Below are positions 20,801 to 35,800 of a DNA stretch of 64,000 nucleotides, piece by piece (position 1 is the first letter of the stretch; the number at the start of each line of letters is the position of its first letter). The DNA is from Owenia fusiformis (Eukaryota > Annelida > Polychaeta > Sabellida > Oweniidae), in assembly GCA_903813345.2 (NCBI GenBank), contig CAIIXF020000007.1:29916698-29980697 (forward strand), written 5' to 3'. The notes beneath the pieces were generated by a model, which was not told the origin of the DNA, searched no databases, and saw only the letters and a program-made list of their open reading frames with translations. The position numbers were made by a program, and so were the translations under genes.

Positions 20801-23800
20801 TGATACGACATCTTGCATGTATGGAATTGGCAAGCTAACAGTCCTGAAAGTGTTAAATAGATACTCACTCGCTAACTTGGGAGATGTCAATGCAGACATG
20901 ACTGAAGTTGAGAAAACTTCAACAGAATTTGTTTCTAGATGTTATGGAATTACACCTAAAGTCACAGACAAAATGTTTGATGTGAGATATGCTGTATGGG
21001 CAAAAAAAATGCTGCAAAACACATTACAAATGCACCAAAGCTAAAATCCCTCCCACCAACAACAGAAGCATTTTCCCAGCATGTGAAGTGAGCTCATTTC
21101 CAAGTAGCTATATGGAAAAATGCTGATATGCCCGACCCCCCACTTATCCTTTAAACAGATTATGGTTGGGAAATTAACAGCACGGGCTCACTTGTCCCAA
21201 CAACAATGCCCAAGGATACACCCTGTACCCCTGGAGGAATTCTCCAGCTCATTAAGTGCACATGTGCATCAGAGGCCAATGTATGTGGAACTGGGCGATG
21301 TTCATGCTCCAAGGCATCTTTATCATGTACATTGTTCTGTGTTTGCAAGGGGAATGAATGTAATAACCAACATACAAATACAGTAACTGAACAGGAATTC
21401 GAAGAAACTGATGAGGATTTATTGAGGGAAATCCTTGATGAAATCTTAGTAAAAGAAGATAATTCATAAATTCAAGATATACATAGCACCAAGAAATGAC
21501 CCTTGTGGAACATCATTATTATTATGTAGATTACTTTTTACTAATTTCAGATATTTTATATGTGAGAAAGAGATTATAATCAGATGTATTTAGTATTATT
21601 TATTGACAATTTTGTAGGAAACACTAATATCAATTTGATATTTTCACAGAATGAGACATTTCATAAATTGTAAGGTTGGCGGCCATCTTGAATTTTTTTT
21701 ATTTTTGTCAAGAAACATTTCTCGAACCTAACATATTGGTATACATCATATTAAAAGTCTATTATAGAAAAAACAGCAATATATGTTTATGTGTATGATA
21801 GTTTTCTGTTCTAATATGCTGGCTAAAATACATAAAACGTGTAAAAATTCAAAATGGCCGCCAAAAAAATTCCTCAAGGATGCCCGTTGGGCATCCGGCA
21901 GTTTCTGAATATGGCTATCATGTTTAAACAGAAAATGCAAAAAAAGTTCATATAATAAGCATTTCCACCTCTATTGGCTCTACATCCAGATAGTGCATAT
22001 TGGGCTATACTGACTAGACAGGAAATATTAGGGGAAAATATTCCTTCAAAATTTGGTGAATGATGAACTTGAGTAGTGTTTAATTGAAGGGATTAGCATC
22101 AAAGAAGAACAGCTTTGCCAAAATGGTTCAATTGTTTACTAAAATGATTGATGTATGAGCCAAAGTTCCAAGTGATTCACCGCCTAATGATCATGTTGGT
22201 TTGCATCAATCCCCTTGCTTAGCTAGTAGCTATTTCCACAACCACTTATAATCAAGTCATCAAGGAAAATGTTGAGAGTTGGAAAATATAAAGTAACTAT
22301 TAAGAAAAATAAAGGTAAACTTATGAGAATACTAAAATACATTTGGATAAAGATCTTTGATCCAAGGACATTTCAATGAAGGGGAGGGAAAGCCCCAGAG
22401 TTTAAAGATGACAGACATAATTACGTCTCTTGCTTAACACCTTCGTTCGTTCGAATTTTCATCGGCTAATTATCAAATACTTCACTTCGATGGGATGTTT
22501 TAATTGCGGCATATTCTGTACACCTTTCTTTATCTTGATGTGAAATGAGAAGCTATGATATTGGTTAACGCGCCAGAAATGAACATAATATTATTCGAAG
22601 CGTATTTCGAAAATTATTAAACCGCCATTGATGAAGTCATTTGTTTGTTGACTTTTGACCAATCAGCGACGTTGTCATCTCAATACAGATTTACATTATA
22701 AGCGTATGTCATCTTTGAACCCTGGTGTTTCTCCCCCTCTGTTTCAATGCTGACTTATAATAGCTGCTATAGTAATGGAGTCTGAATTTGAAGCCAGGGT
22801 GCTTTTATTTTTGTGCTGTGAAGCTGTCACACACTGTTAGAGCCCTAATAATATAATTCACAACAGAAGCCTATTCTGTATCTCTCCATATCTTTCACAA
22901 CTATCAGGAAATATGAGATGCTCCCTGAGCTAAAGAACATGCTGCATACAATACCCTTTATATCCAGTCAGCTAGTAATACTCTCCTCTGACTAATACAG
23001 ATGCATTCAGCATTTTGATACTGATAAATCTAAATGATCTCAAATGAATTTCATGGCCTTTGAACTTTGAATGTGAAATAATCTCAGTTAGTAATAAGCA
23101 CATTGCTCACATTTTCTGAAGGCTACCTAAAAGAATTGTCTCTAATTTTGAGAGTGTTGACAAGGTCATGCTCTGAGAAGGGTATGATCTAAAGAACATG
23201 TAGGATACAACCACTTGTCAAGGAAAATCAGTCTCAGCTGTTATTTTCTTACAAAGAAGTTGGACCATTTTGCAAGTGTATTTTACAATGTTAATACAGA
23301 TGTCCGTATGAGATGTTTCATTTACATCTATGGCTAGTGATTATTGTTTTCTACCCTCAGCATTGTTCAGTGTCATTGCTGCATTAACTTGTTCAATGGT
23401 TTCACATTGTATTTAATGATTTCATTTTTTACAAGGGTAAACAGATGCTTTTTCTGGGGTCTTCAAATCACTTGTACTACAAATGTGTTTCCTCAATCTG
23501 GTCAGACTGCATCAAAGGTAGTGATTCTTAAACAGGCTAGGGAAATATTCTCAGAGTGAAATAGAGGTTATTTAATGGGAGGGATGGAATATGGATTTTA
23601 TTCCGAGGGAAAATATGATATTGGCCAAGGAAAATATCATATTGACCGAGGGCGATAGCCTGAGTGTCAATATGATATTTTCTGAGGCCAATATCATATT
23701 TTCTCAAGGAATAAATCCATATTCCATCACGACCATCAATAACCTATTTATTTCATAATATTTTTTTTTCAATTTTTGTACATCCTCTGTTGCATACCTA

Positions 23801-26800
23801 GACATATTTGTCACAGTAATAGACCTTTGTCACAGTAATAGACGTAAACTAGATGATAATAATTTCAATAATTTCAATTTTCCAAACGATTTTTTTACTT
23901 CCTGTAGAGATGTGCTAGACGAAAAGCGTAAAACTCAAGAGAAATTACCGGGAATATTTCTGATACGGGATCTGATACGGGATTTTTGCTGATACGGGAT
24001 CCAATACGGGATCTGATACGGGATTTTGGCTGATACGGGATCTGATACGGGATTTTTCAAATAACACTTTTATTCCCTGTTATTTTCCCAGGGAAAACAT
24101 GTTATTATGGAATAAGTATTGTTATTCAATGAAAGGTATGAAGGAGAAAGCACATCTTTCAATTCCAGAAATAGGAAGGAAAAACATGTCATTATAATCT
24201 CAGTTGGATTATGTTTTCTGTTTATGCAGTCATTTACAAATGATGGCTACCTGAATATATACCTGGAATATAATAGGAAACACGGTTATGGTTGTCTAAC
24301 TTACTTGTAATCAAAAACTGTTTTTTTTTTAGTTTAGTAAATAGGTCTCTTTCAATATAAGAGAGGTCTGGGATGATGAAAAACAGGGAGTTATCCGACA
24401 TAGGATTTGTATAGGTTTCTGAAATGATAAAAACAGAGTATGTATTTTGACATTCAAAAAATCAACCACCTTATTATACTTTTTGAAACGAAATGAAATG
24501 AAGCATTTTTATATTTCCAGTTGACACAGGTACTGATAATAAAGAGTCTACCCAAGCGTTACAGTTGGGCTTTGAGCTTGCACTGAAAGAGCGTGATGCT
24601 GTCTTAAGGGAGAATGCCAAGGCCTTGGAGGAGCGGGATCTTGCGCTGAAACAGTATGATGATATCAGGACCGAGAGAGATAAACTTGTAGCAAGCATCT
24701 CTGGGCGCTCCCCTAAGCTCAGTAATAGGTAATCTTTTTAAGAATTAAAACAATAACAAATATACATTTATCGTATGATCTGTAAAATGAAGCCCTCTGA
24801 TTGGTCAGTTTTGTGCTGTACCAATCTTTATCGTATGATCTGTAAAATGAAGCCTTCTGATTGGTCAGTTCTTGTGCTGTACCAATCTGTATGGCTACTG
24901 AGATTGTCCCCATTGATCGTCTCTGTCGCAATACAGAAAATATTGGTACGGAGGGGGCATTCTCAGTAGCAATACAGAGGATCACACGATAAAAAATGTT
25001 ATAGAATGATTTGAAGTGCAAGACTTCGTCTCGTGCCAATATAGAATTTCTCGAGCAGAATATATCCTGTATTGCACTTCAAATCATTCAATAACTTATA
25101 GTATTGAGACCTGTCACCTTGTATTGGTACGGGATTGATCATCTCCATAGCAATACAGAAAATATTGGTATGGAAGGGAAATCTTGGTAGAGACCATTTC
25201 ACTGCTTCATTGCGTCAGTAGAACGGCAAAAATAGAAATTGGGAGACCATAGTGTAATAATATATGAAAAGTATATTCATAATGTATATGAATGACATTT
25301 GTATATTTCAGATTTTTTAGTTTTTTGTGCAATAAGCCTGTGCCGTCCTGTAATTTGAAGAATTTCAGCCATGTTAATCTTATTGAAAATAACATGGCAG
25401 AGAAGCATCCAAATATAAGAGGCCACATGCTTTATAAGCCAAACTAGAAGCAATCCAAGATAAACAAATGTCATTCATGTACAACAGGAATATATTTTTC
25501 CATATATTATTGCAAAATTATATCTTGATTTCTTATTTTTTAGCTTTTACTGACGCAGTTAAACAGTGAAATGAACTCTAGCAATACAGACTTCATTCAT
25601 GAAACTAAACTGTTTCAAAGAAACTAAAGTGTCTACATTGAATTAATGGTTTTAGAGCAAATCAGAATATTTCCTAGGCCAAGGAGCACAAGATAAAAAC
25701 GTCATAGAATAATTTGAAATGCAATGCAGGATATGTTGTCCTCTCGATATTCTGTATTGGAACTCGACTTCGTCTCGTACCAATACAGAATTTCTTGAGA
25801 ACAATATATCCTGTATTGCACTTCAAATCATTCAATAACTAATATAGTATTATGATTTAAGAGGTCTCCTCGTCTGATTTTAAATCCCTATTATACATAT
25901 CTATTCAGAACCCTTTTATTATCTAACCTTTCTCTCTATACACTACCCATGGACTCTGGCATGGGCTTACCTTTTAGAAATTATTAAAATCTATTTATTG
26001 GGCAATGACAGTTTGTCTGATGTTTGTTCCTGAAATGTCATAACGTATATAAATAATAGAACAATTATCACTCTTCCATGATTGCATACTGATTGCACAT
26101 TAGAGAAGTATTAAATTTGATATATTTACAAAACCTAGGGATTTACTTGGCTATCTAGATCTAGATTGGCAATAACCATTTACAAGCAATGTGAAACATA
26201 GTTCATTAGTTCATCAGTTTAGACTGTCTTAACATCAAAAAAGTGTATAACCATTCTCAAAATAGTTTAATGTTTTTCCAAAACCTCTGTAAATCAAACT
26301 AAATTGACTATATGTTTATAAAATCAGGCACCAGAAAAGTTTCATCTGACCCGGAGTTTCATTGCGGGTTATCTGAATTCTTGTAGGGATATTAACACGA
26401 ATAACTTACCTGGTAAAAGGACACGGTCTCCAAGCAGGAAGATTAGGGACAAACTGAAGCGTCTTGAAAGTGAAACAGACACGGATATGGACGAGGTAAG
26501 ATTTAGACACGTTGATGTTGCAGGCCCGTAGCCAGGATTTGCCAAGGGGGGTTCACTTTTTGGAAAATTCCAGGGGGGGTTCACTTTTGACACTTTGGGT
26601 CCAAAAAGGGCCAAAATCACTTAAAAAGTGCTCAGAATGGTGAAAAACTGCATGATTTTGAAAGAATTTTTGGCCAGGGGGGGGGGTTTGCCCGAACCAT
26701 GCGAACCCCCCCTGGCTACGGGCCTGTGTTGTTCTTGTTTTTTAAAGATATCCGAGTGGCTCCTCGGTTATTATACATTAGAAACTGCACACACTAGAGT

Positions 26801-29800
26801 ATGTTATCTGGAAGATTGTGTTCAAACATCCAGTTAAAAAACAAGCCTAGAAAAAGTCGACTTGAAAATATATTTTGTCTATCTAGATTTACTCATATGG
26901 AGCTTTACAGGTATGAAGCGAAGTTACACGAATAGGGAATAATAGACATCCTACTGTTAACTTATACCCCTTGATTAGTTAAAACATTGTTGAAATATAT
27001 GAAGTCACATTTTGAAGTTAAGTTTTTCAAATTATTATTTTTAAGCTGGATCATTTGTTTAAGAAGATCAGTATTGTTTTAATTGTTTTAAACCAAGGTT
27101 TATTTATATGATATGTGCCCATAATCTGATGTTAACCTTTGAGGCATTCTAAATCATTCAAATATGAGAAGAAATTTCTTAAGTCTTATATCAAACCCTC
27201 GTGTATGGTGCATCCTACCTACACCTTTTACATATACACCGGATTATAACACCTCTTCACATATCCAAACTTGTTTTCACTTTGTTTTAAGACTAATGTT
27301 TTGAATTTGTGAATAGATATTGCGTTGACAGCTTCACTAATTGTAGCATTCAACTGTTTACTAAAAACTGCTAAGGACATGACATAATATTAACAGGAAT
27401 AAATTGTTTTCCAAATCAGCCCCCACAAGATGATTGTTCGAGGTTCATTCAACTTTCATAAATCAATTCGCACAATCGCTCCACAAAGGATCACTCCCAG
27501 TTAATTAACCATTCAAATGCTCATAAGAAAGTTCTTCAAAAAGTCATATATGGAGATGTCTTCAAATCTGGATTACCTTTTGAATGGATATTGTTAATTA
27601 ATGCCACTTTCTTGTTCTTAATTAAGCAATCAGGATTAATTAGTCCCACAATTAAATTTTATCTTTTAAAGATTCCTGGGTATTTATGGTGAGATGGTGT
27701 GCGTCACTGAGATCCTTAAAATGTGACTTGTTAGCAAACTGAGACAATTTATGGCTCATAAGTATGAGATGTTTGTTAGTTTTAGTGATCTATGAAGTCT
27801 GTGTGCAAGAATCAAAAAGCATTGAAATGTAATTTAATGTTATATATTGTTCCCTGGAAATACCTCATGATACTAATAAACTCACTTATAATGAAGGTAG
27901 TGAATAGATAAATGTTAAGCTTATCATCTTTTTTTTATACTATTAATAAAGGATATACTGTCTATGTAGCATTTATAGAAAATAAAAATATTTTGCTATA
28001 TTTGATCTACAGACTTTTATTGTACATACAATCTGTATGTATAAAAAGCCATTGTGATAGTTTAAGACTTATTCACATCTAAATCTTACCCTGCGTGCAG
28101 AGTCTAGTTAAACTACACTCTGCCTAGTAGAGACCATATTACAGTTTAGTAGCCACGTCCCACGACGGGTACGGTGACAGTTTGGGTAATAAATCACTTC
28201 TGACCTACGCGCTGACCTTTCTTCCACCAATCAGCGAGCTTGAAGAAACATACGCCAAATGCGTTCTAATTAAATATGCGCGTGTCATTGGTCAATTTCG
28301 GGCTCAACGACGAACACTGATTGGCGCGGTGAGTTCACCATCCTCCGATCACAGGGCTTCAAAATCCAGAATATCTTCTTTCTTTTTACCCCCTGCTATA
28401 ACCAAGTTGGACGCGCCCGATTAAACTGAATCACGTGATCTTATTATGCGCCGATGACGTATACATGATTTCTGTCGCAGTGTTGCGACAGCCAATCAAA
28501 TTGCGAGTTCTTAATCGGGGAAATGCTAACTGCTTATAGCAGGGGGCACGGCTGTTTCCAACTGAACTTTTAATCAAATCTCCAGCTTTACTCCATGCAG
28601 CAGTAAACAAAGTCGCAGATTTATTCTGCCATTCAGTTACATGGGACTTTTTTACAATTAGGTCAAGTTTAGAGCCTAAATGCTCAGAATGAAGTGATTT
28701 TAATTTATTCACTTTTTGATGATTAAAACAATAAAGGTATCCTTTATATTGTCCATCAAGAATTAGATGACAGCACCATATAAACAAAAAGTTATGAATT
28801 ACTTTAGAACATGTGTATTTGGAAAAATATGTGGTGATATACCAAGATATCAAATATCTGCCTATGCTATAACTGCTGCAGACATTTCTGCTAGGGCTAT
28901 TTACATGATGTTCAGCAGATTGCCCTTGCATATTATTTAAGACTGAAATACAGTTTTGTTTAAATTCTTTTAAAATAACTTATGGTAGGGTCAATTTAAA
29001 ACTTTTGCTAACAGGAATAAGGTTTATCTTTATAAGGTGTATGTTTTTATAAAAGCATAGGCCTAACTGTTGATAAAATGCGTCAAGAATTGAGAGTGAA
29101 ATTGACTTACCAAATTGCAGAAAGGGACTATGATTAAATACCCATAAATGCGATAATGCTAATTTCTAATCCAAATGTTAATCTAAGATAGATACTATAT
29201 TATGTAAAAGTCAATCAATGAGTCACTTCAATATCACTTTACTTTCTTCAACTTTTTCCTCTTTATTTGTGGGGTAATATCCTGAAATTCTGGTTGCTGT
29301 TCAGTTCTAGTGATCATTGATACGCATGATTTTCTCAGCAAATGATGTTGTTAATAAGATCATTGTCTTATTAATGTCATATAACATTTACTGCCTATAT
29401 ATGTAGGGTGATAATGCGCCTCATCTAATGTTATATGAATTCCTTCTTTCGTTTTGATATTTTCAGTTACCTATTTTGCATTAATTGGATTTACCTTTCT
29501 GCTTTTCTGTAAATGTTTACTTTTGAATGTAAAAAGCTTTTTGAACAAAACCGGCAAAATGATTCTATGGATTTTGAAAAGATTTCCAGATGCATACTTG
29601 TTTATTTAATGAAGGCCATACTAAAATCCATGTTCTGTTACAATTTACAAAGTAAGAATCTTTAAAGGAGATGGTAACTTCAGGGAAACTAAACTTTAAG
29701 ACAAAGGGGTGCTGTTATGACTTCTAAATATAGTTGTGCATATCTTGAATTGTTCTTTCCTGTGGTGTGTCATACTTTAAAAACAAATCACAACTTTTTT

Positions 29801-32800
29801 AGATAGAGGGATGAGAAAGTATAGACTTTACACAGATTTATGTTCATTAAATGATACCAGATTTGATCAGTTATGTCTCAATTCCTTGAACCCCTTCTAG
29901 ATGTTCACATGTTAATGTTTCTACCAGGAGCAATTAGACTGTCAACAAGTTAAACAAAGTGAATCTAGCTTGATTTATTGAATGGAAGGAATACAATGAG
30001 GGGGAAATGCTACACAACTTTAGCTAAAGAAGGCATGACCCAATTTAACCGGATATGGCTAAGAGCGCATGCTCAACATCTGGTTTAGATTAACAGTCAG
30101 AATGACCTGAACTTAAGGACAAGTATTAAAGATGCCAAAAACAAGCCATTTAAACAGCCGTGGGGGAAGAAGGAGGTACGAATTCTGGACACCTGCTTAG
30201 GAGGATGTGAGTTCACAGGTTTATTTTAGTTTGAAAGAGTGAAGATGAAGCTCTCTTTTAAGAAGTGAAGTCAAACGAATGCAAAGGGTATCTAAATCTA
30301 TTTTTGTAAAACTGGATCTTGTAGATCAAGGTGGTGATAACTGATGTTTTAGATTGTTCTAGATGACCATTAACCACAATCTGGTTGTCAACCTGTCTCC
30401 AGTATCCTCAGATAAAATTGTTCATGTTGAAAGATGGTGCATTCTCATAGAATGATCAAAATAGTTTCACAGTAAGATAAATATGTGTCCTCAGATACAC
30501 TTTAAGGTGATGACATGACATGGTATCAATTGTCCCCTCTGTCCCATTTTCCATCCCCCATCATTGAACTCCTGGAAGAGTCTGCTATTTTTCTGTAATT
30601 TATATTCAGATTATTTAGTACACACAAAATATGAAAGTTGTGTTGCTAGGTTACAGCTGTTGCTAGGTTACAGATAAAATAACTGATTGATTCCTGGTTG
30701 ATTGATTTCACTCTTCAATTCCTCCAAACCAAGATCAAGTTTGATTGAATTGTTTATTGAAGGAAGAATCAGGTCGACTATTGAGTTTTATCTTCTCTGG
30801 CAAAGAAATATTGCTGGGAATATATTCATGGTTATACTCAGCCATCTTGAGTTACCTGTATCTTCAGAGGAAAGGCACTGAAGACAGGGGTTTCATTGGA
30901 AGCAGGCAATAGGAGGTTTTCTCTGGCTGATTCTATGAAAACTGCCTGTTATTTTGTGGAATTTTGCAACTACTGTTTCAATGTTTGCCTGTTGTTTTCA
31001 TTCATTTTACCTGCTGCATGCTGTCAGAAGTTAAACATATGATATGTAACCTTGCAATGTAACCTCTGAAGGATGTGACTAAGAGAAGCATATTGCAAGT
31101 AATATAAACACAAACATGTTAAAAGTCAACATGATAAACCACAGTATGTCCTTTCTTCTCATGTTGCATCCCAAGACAGAAGGATGTGATGAGCATCAAA
31201 TAAGTTAAAATGCATCTTTCATCAGGTATATGGCCATCTCTAACTTTTGTCTTTTTGTTTAAACTTCCAAAAATTGTTTGACTTTTCACTTAGTCTTGTG
31301 AGCAGAAAATGTTGAAACATTGAAACAGTACTAACGTCTTTCTGAACACATTATACTATAAAGCAAAGCGTTAACTGTAGCTCCATATATGTTTTGATTT
31401 TGAAAAAAACACAAAAAAAAACTGTAGCTCCATCTAATTCCTGACGTGTAGCTGAAAGAGAGATTGGTAGTGTGGGGGGAGGGTGTGGGGGGGGGGGGGG
31501 GCAGGATCCTGGCACTTGACTAAATTGAAGAAGAGTGCAGTCTAACATGTTAAATATGTCAAATTAATGATGTTCCTGACAGAGAGAATCATAAATCATA
31601 TGATGATCATGCTGACCTCCTCTCATGCAGAGAAAGTGATCATTAGTAGAGATAAACACTATCTTCCTTTTTAATTAATTATCAACTTGGGATCATTATA
31701 GCACATCTCTTGCTATATTCAGATACACGGGTATGCCTTGAATTTCACTTTAATTCCTTGAAAGACTAAGATATTTTTCTCATTATGATGAAATGTCCCA
31801 AATATGTAGGCACACGTGCCATAAGGGTATAGGTAAAATATATAAAAACCGCCATTTAGAGAGAACATTTGAAAGTACAACCAGTCAAAGACAAACAAAT
31901 CCCTAGCACTCAAATCAAAATTTAAGATTTTCTTTACTAATGCTATGTGCATATTTTGATCATTTCCTTGAGTCAATATTAAGATACAACTTGTTTCTAG
32001 TTTCCCAGTCTCTTAAAGTTCCTTTGAAAATGAGCCCAATTTTTTGATGGAGGAGATGTAAGGAGTTACCATGGTTACTGTAGCATGAAGTTTCTCCTGT
32101 GTTTGTTTCATCCTCTGATGTTAACCAGGTATGACCTGTATGACATATTTGTTGGGAAGATGAAATGTTCAACAAGACCTGAGGGCACCATTCCTCAGAC
32201 TCAGTTTACACACAAATCACCCTAAAGTTGTAAACGTGTGTAGGTTATTAGTCATGTGTTATTTTCCAGGTAAACCAAAAACTAAAATGATTTTCCATAA
32301 ATGATCATACACTGTACTTGTATTTATGGACCAACTGAAAAGTTAGAAAAATTTTCGCAAAGACTACCCTTTGAATTAATTTGAACATGCATGTTAGCTT
32401 AGATCTGTTTTAAATTCACCATAGACATTACATTTATTTGCAAGAGGTCTATTTCATTTTCATATCATGCAAGAGTGTTATTAGTATATACAGTGCCATA
32501 TCATCTCCCAGACACTACCCATGCATGTTACCTCAGAATCATATACTTCAGGGATCATTTCAAAACTCCATTATTAACTCCAGGGATTATCTCAAAAACA
32601 CTTTGATATGCTCCCCTGTCAAACCTGCTATTCATCACTGACTTACAACATGGATAAATATGAGATAAACTGCAAATAAAGATATCTAAGAGAGGATACT
32701 TGGCTTTATGTTGTTGCTATGGTATCATAATCTTTGGGGCATGATGGAGTTATCTTAGAGTGTCATGGCAACCTCTTCCTGTAACTATGTAAACAATTTT

Positions 32801-35800
32801 TCATTCTAGAAATTAAATAATTATAATACAAGATTGAAATGAATAAACAAAGTCAAAGATTACTTTTAATTTAATGTTATTCACACTAAGTTACATAACA
32901 TGATAAAAATGCTACAAAAAAATATTTGATTTTCTATCTAAGGGAACCTTTAAAGTGAAGTACTTGTTACTTGAAGAATTTGGCTGAGTGGAACATAGTG
33001 CTGATATATCTTATAGATAGGGTAGGGGTCCTCAGGGGTCACTCTAGTTGTAGCAGTAGTAAACATTACGATCAGCATAACCTCTGCTTACTTGTACACA
33101 ATAATATCAATTCTCCTTTCTTCTTGTTAGACTATAAACATAGACATTTATTTAACTTAGTGAAATCAATGCAGTGCAGTATCTTAACCATAGCTTCATG
33201 CGTTTCTGTACATCTTTGTGTTGATTTGCTATTTTATAGAGATTTTAGTAAATAGGCTTATTTGTACTTTTGTAGTACAAGCAAAAGCACTTATCTCGCA
33301 TCTGCTAATGTTATTAAACTATTGTTAAACATTTGTATCTCTTAACTGGATAGTAAGATATGAAAGCTGTTTCTTGTTATCTTCTGGTAATATCATTAAG
33401 GAAAGCAAATCATTGCTAAAATAATACAGATGCTGGATTGAATATTCTTGTAAATCACCAAGGCCAAGCTACCTTTTTCAATAGTTTCATATTAGTTGGA
33501 AGAGAGCTTTATCTAGTATATCTACATGTAGCTAAAGTTCTAAGCTCTGATCCTCGGCAGTGGGGTGGGTGGGGGAGGTTTAAGGGCAAGCAAAATGGAA
33601 TAAGTAATAATCCTATAATGTATATATAAATGTATATTAATCTATTTATCGTGGGGGGTTGAGAGGCCAAACAAATGCTTGGTGAAAGACTGAGTATCAT
33701 AGAATCCAGGGATGTGTAAAACAAACTTGAAATGAGAATTAAATCGCAAATGATATGCTGTGTATGTTTATGTTGTTTCCTGCACAATTTCTTAAATTAC
33801 CAGCAAAGCAAGATATAAAAACAAACTGCAATACTAGTAACCACATGGCTAAGCTTTATATTTCATATATATCTTAAAAAAGTACTTCTTGAACTCCAAG
33901 ATTTGTGATTTTTGAACAGTTCGTGTCAGGAGTTAGACAAACATTTCTCGTAAATATTGCTAATTATTCCAAGGACCAAGCTGATATATGACAAATGGTT
34001 AGTAATCTTTTATTTAATAAATAAATAATATTTATGTCTCGTTTTTAACTATTATTGACAACTGATAAAATCATAGAAAAATTAGCTTTTCTATTTTAAG
34101 TTTTCCTTTCAAGTATTTAGTCTATAGCTAAAAGGGTCAGGATACCCTATAAAAGGGAGAAAACAAATTGGAGAATTTAATACAGTATAAGAGTATCCAG
34201 GTCAATAGTGACCGCAAAAGTTACCCTATCAAGGAAAAAATGTCTATGTTATTACTACATAAAACATTCTATAAAAATAGAGAAAGAAGGTTATCTATTT
34301 TTTATAAATAATAAATTTATTTGATAATTTCAATTTGTTTTCTCTATCGTCACTGTGATATTCATAGGAAATCACGTCAAAATAAAATCTTTGTAACTTG
34401 TGGAAGAATATGATATTTTTGGGTTAATAATGTATATTTTATTTTTATGCATCATTCTTGAACATAAAATGACAATTTTCATTATTTTGGACAAGTTGTG
34501 TACATTCTGAATGAATTTGTTCTGTTGGAACAATATAACTTATCATAACAAACATGTCAAATGTGATTTTGCTGAAGCTTGAAATGTGGGCATGGCACTG
34601 CATACTGGAGACAAGCATGACTGTAGACTATACTTGTATATACAACAGAATAAATGGTAGCATTCCAGAGATCTGATGTACAGAAACAGATTTATAAGAA
34701 AGAAAATTCATTGAAATTGAAGTATTGTTGTGTTTGATTGCACATTGTAAACTTCACTTCAAATACAAAATATATTTGCCATACTTTTCATTTTAGGACT
34801 AAGAATAGGCCTATTTTGATGTTATGTTAGAAAAATAAGTTTCAGGCCTCCATTGGTCAATTTTCAGATTGGCCACTTTATAAGATACCATACCATTCCA
34901 TGATCAGGTTATATCATACCATGGCATACCTATTTTAATAGAATGACCATAACCAAACCATACCATACTATACCATGTAATGCCTTCCCAAATCATACCA
35001 TATTGAACCATACCTTTCTGTACCATACCATAACATTCGATGATCAAGCTGTGCCATACCATATCATACCATATCACACAGTGCCTTCCTATATCATACC
35101 ATACTGAGCTATACCAGACTAAATAAGCATGTTTTCTGGGCAAAGCTCTGCCTCAGTGAACACTGATATTCTGATAGCAGGTGATGTGGTTAGATCTAGA
35201 GAGAGCTAGAGAAGTGACATTGAACTTCAGGCTTGTGATTTAGGAGACGGTTTTAGAGAATTAAGGGTCCATTGTGCAGTAAAGCTTCACATTTCAACAC
35301 CTATGTGGTCATAGATTCAGGTAACACTGTGCAAGCCTACCAGACAGGAATGAGTCCTTGCAATCAATTTGACTACTATGGATCTAATGTTCTCTGTGTT
35401 TCATTGTTGTTTCTATATGTACATTAGATTCCTTTGTGTTAGGGGTAATTCTTCTCATGTTAGTTTTGAAACATTTTCCTCATCTATCCATCCCACCTCT
35501 CCCGCAAATAAATAATTGAATCTCGTGCAAGGGGGGGGGGGGACAACTGCTCAGTATTGTGGTTTACTTGGTATTGACTTCTCTAATAGGTAGTTCATAA
35601 GAAAACTGCTCAGTATTGTGGTTTACTTGGTATTGACTTCTCTAATAGGTAGTTCATAAGAAAACTGCTCAGTATTGTGGTTTACTTGGTATTGACTTCT
35701 CTAATAGGTAGTTCATAAGAAAACTGCTCAGTATTGTGGTTTACTTGGTATTGACTTCTCTAATAGGTAGTTCATAAGAAAAAGCCAGCTAGGGCTCAGT

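Noticed and set aside
28431-28931. 166-codon frame within the 1.87-kb TIR element
   Set aside because: Not recognised as a transposase; it overlaps the element's own end, so it is not called as a gene.
35545-35782. CRISPR-like array
   Set aside because: Direct head-to-tail repeats without spacers in a eukaryotic genome: a minisatellite.
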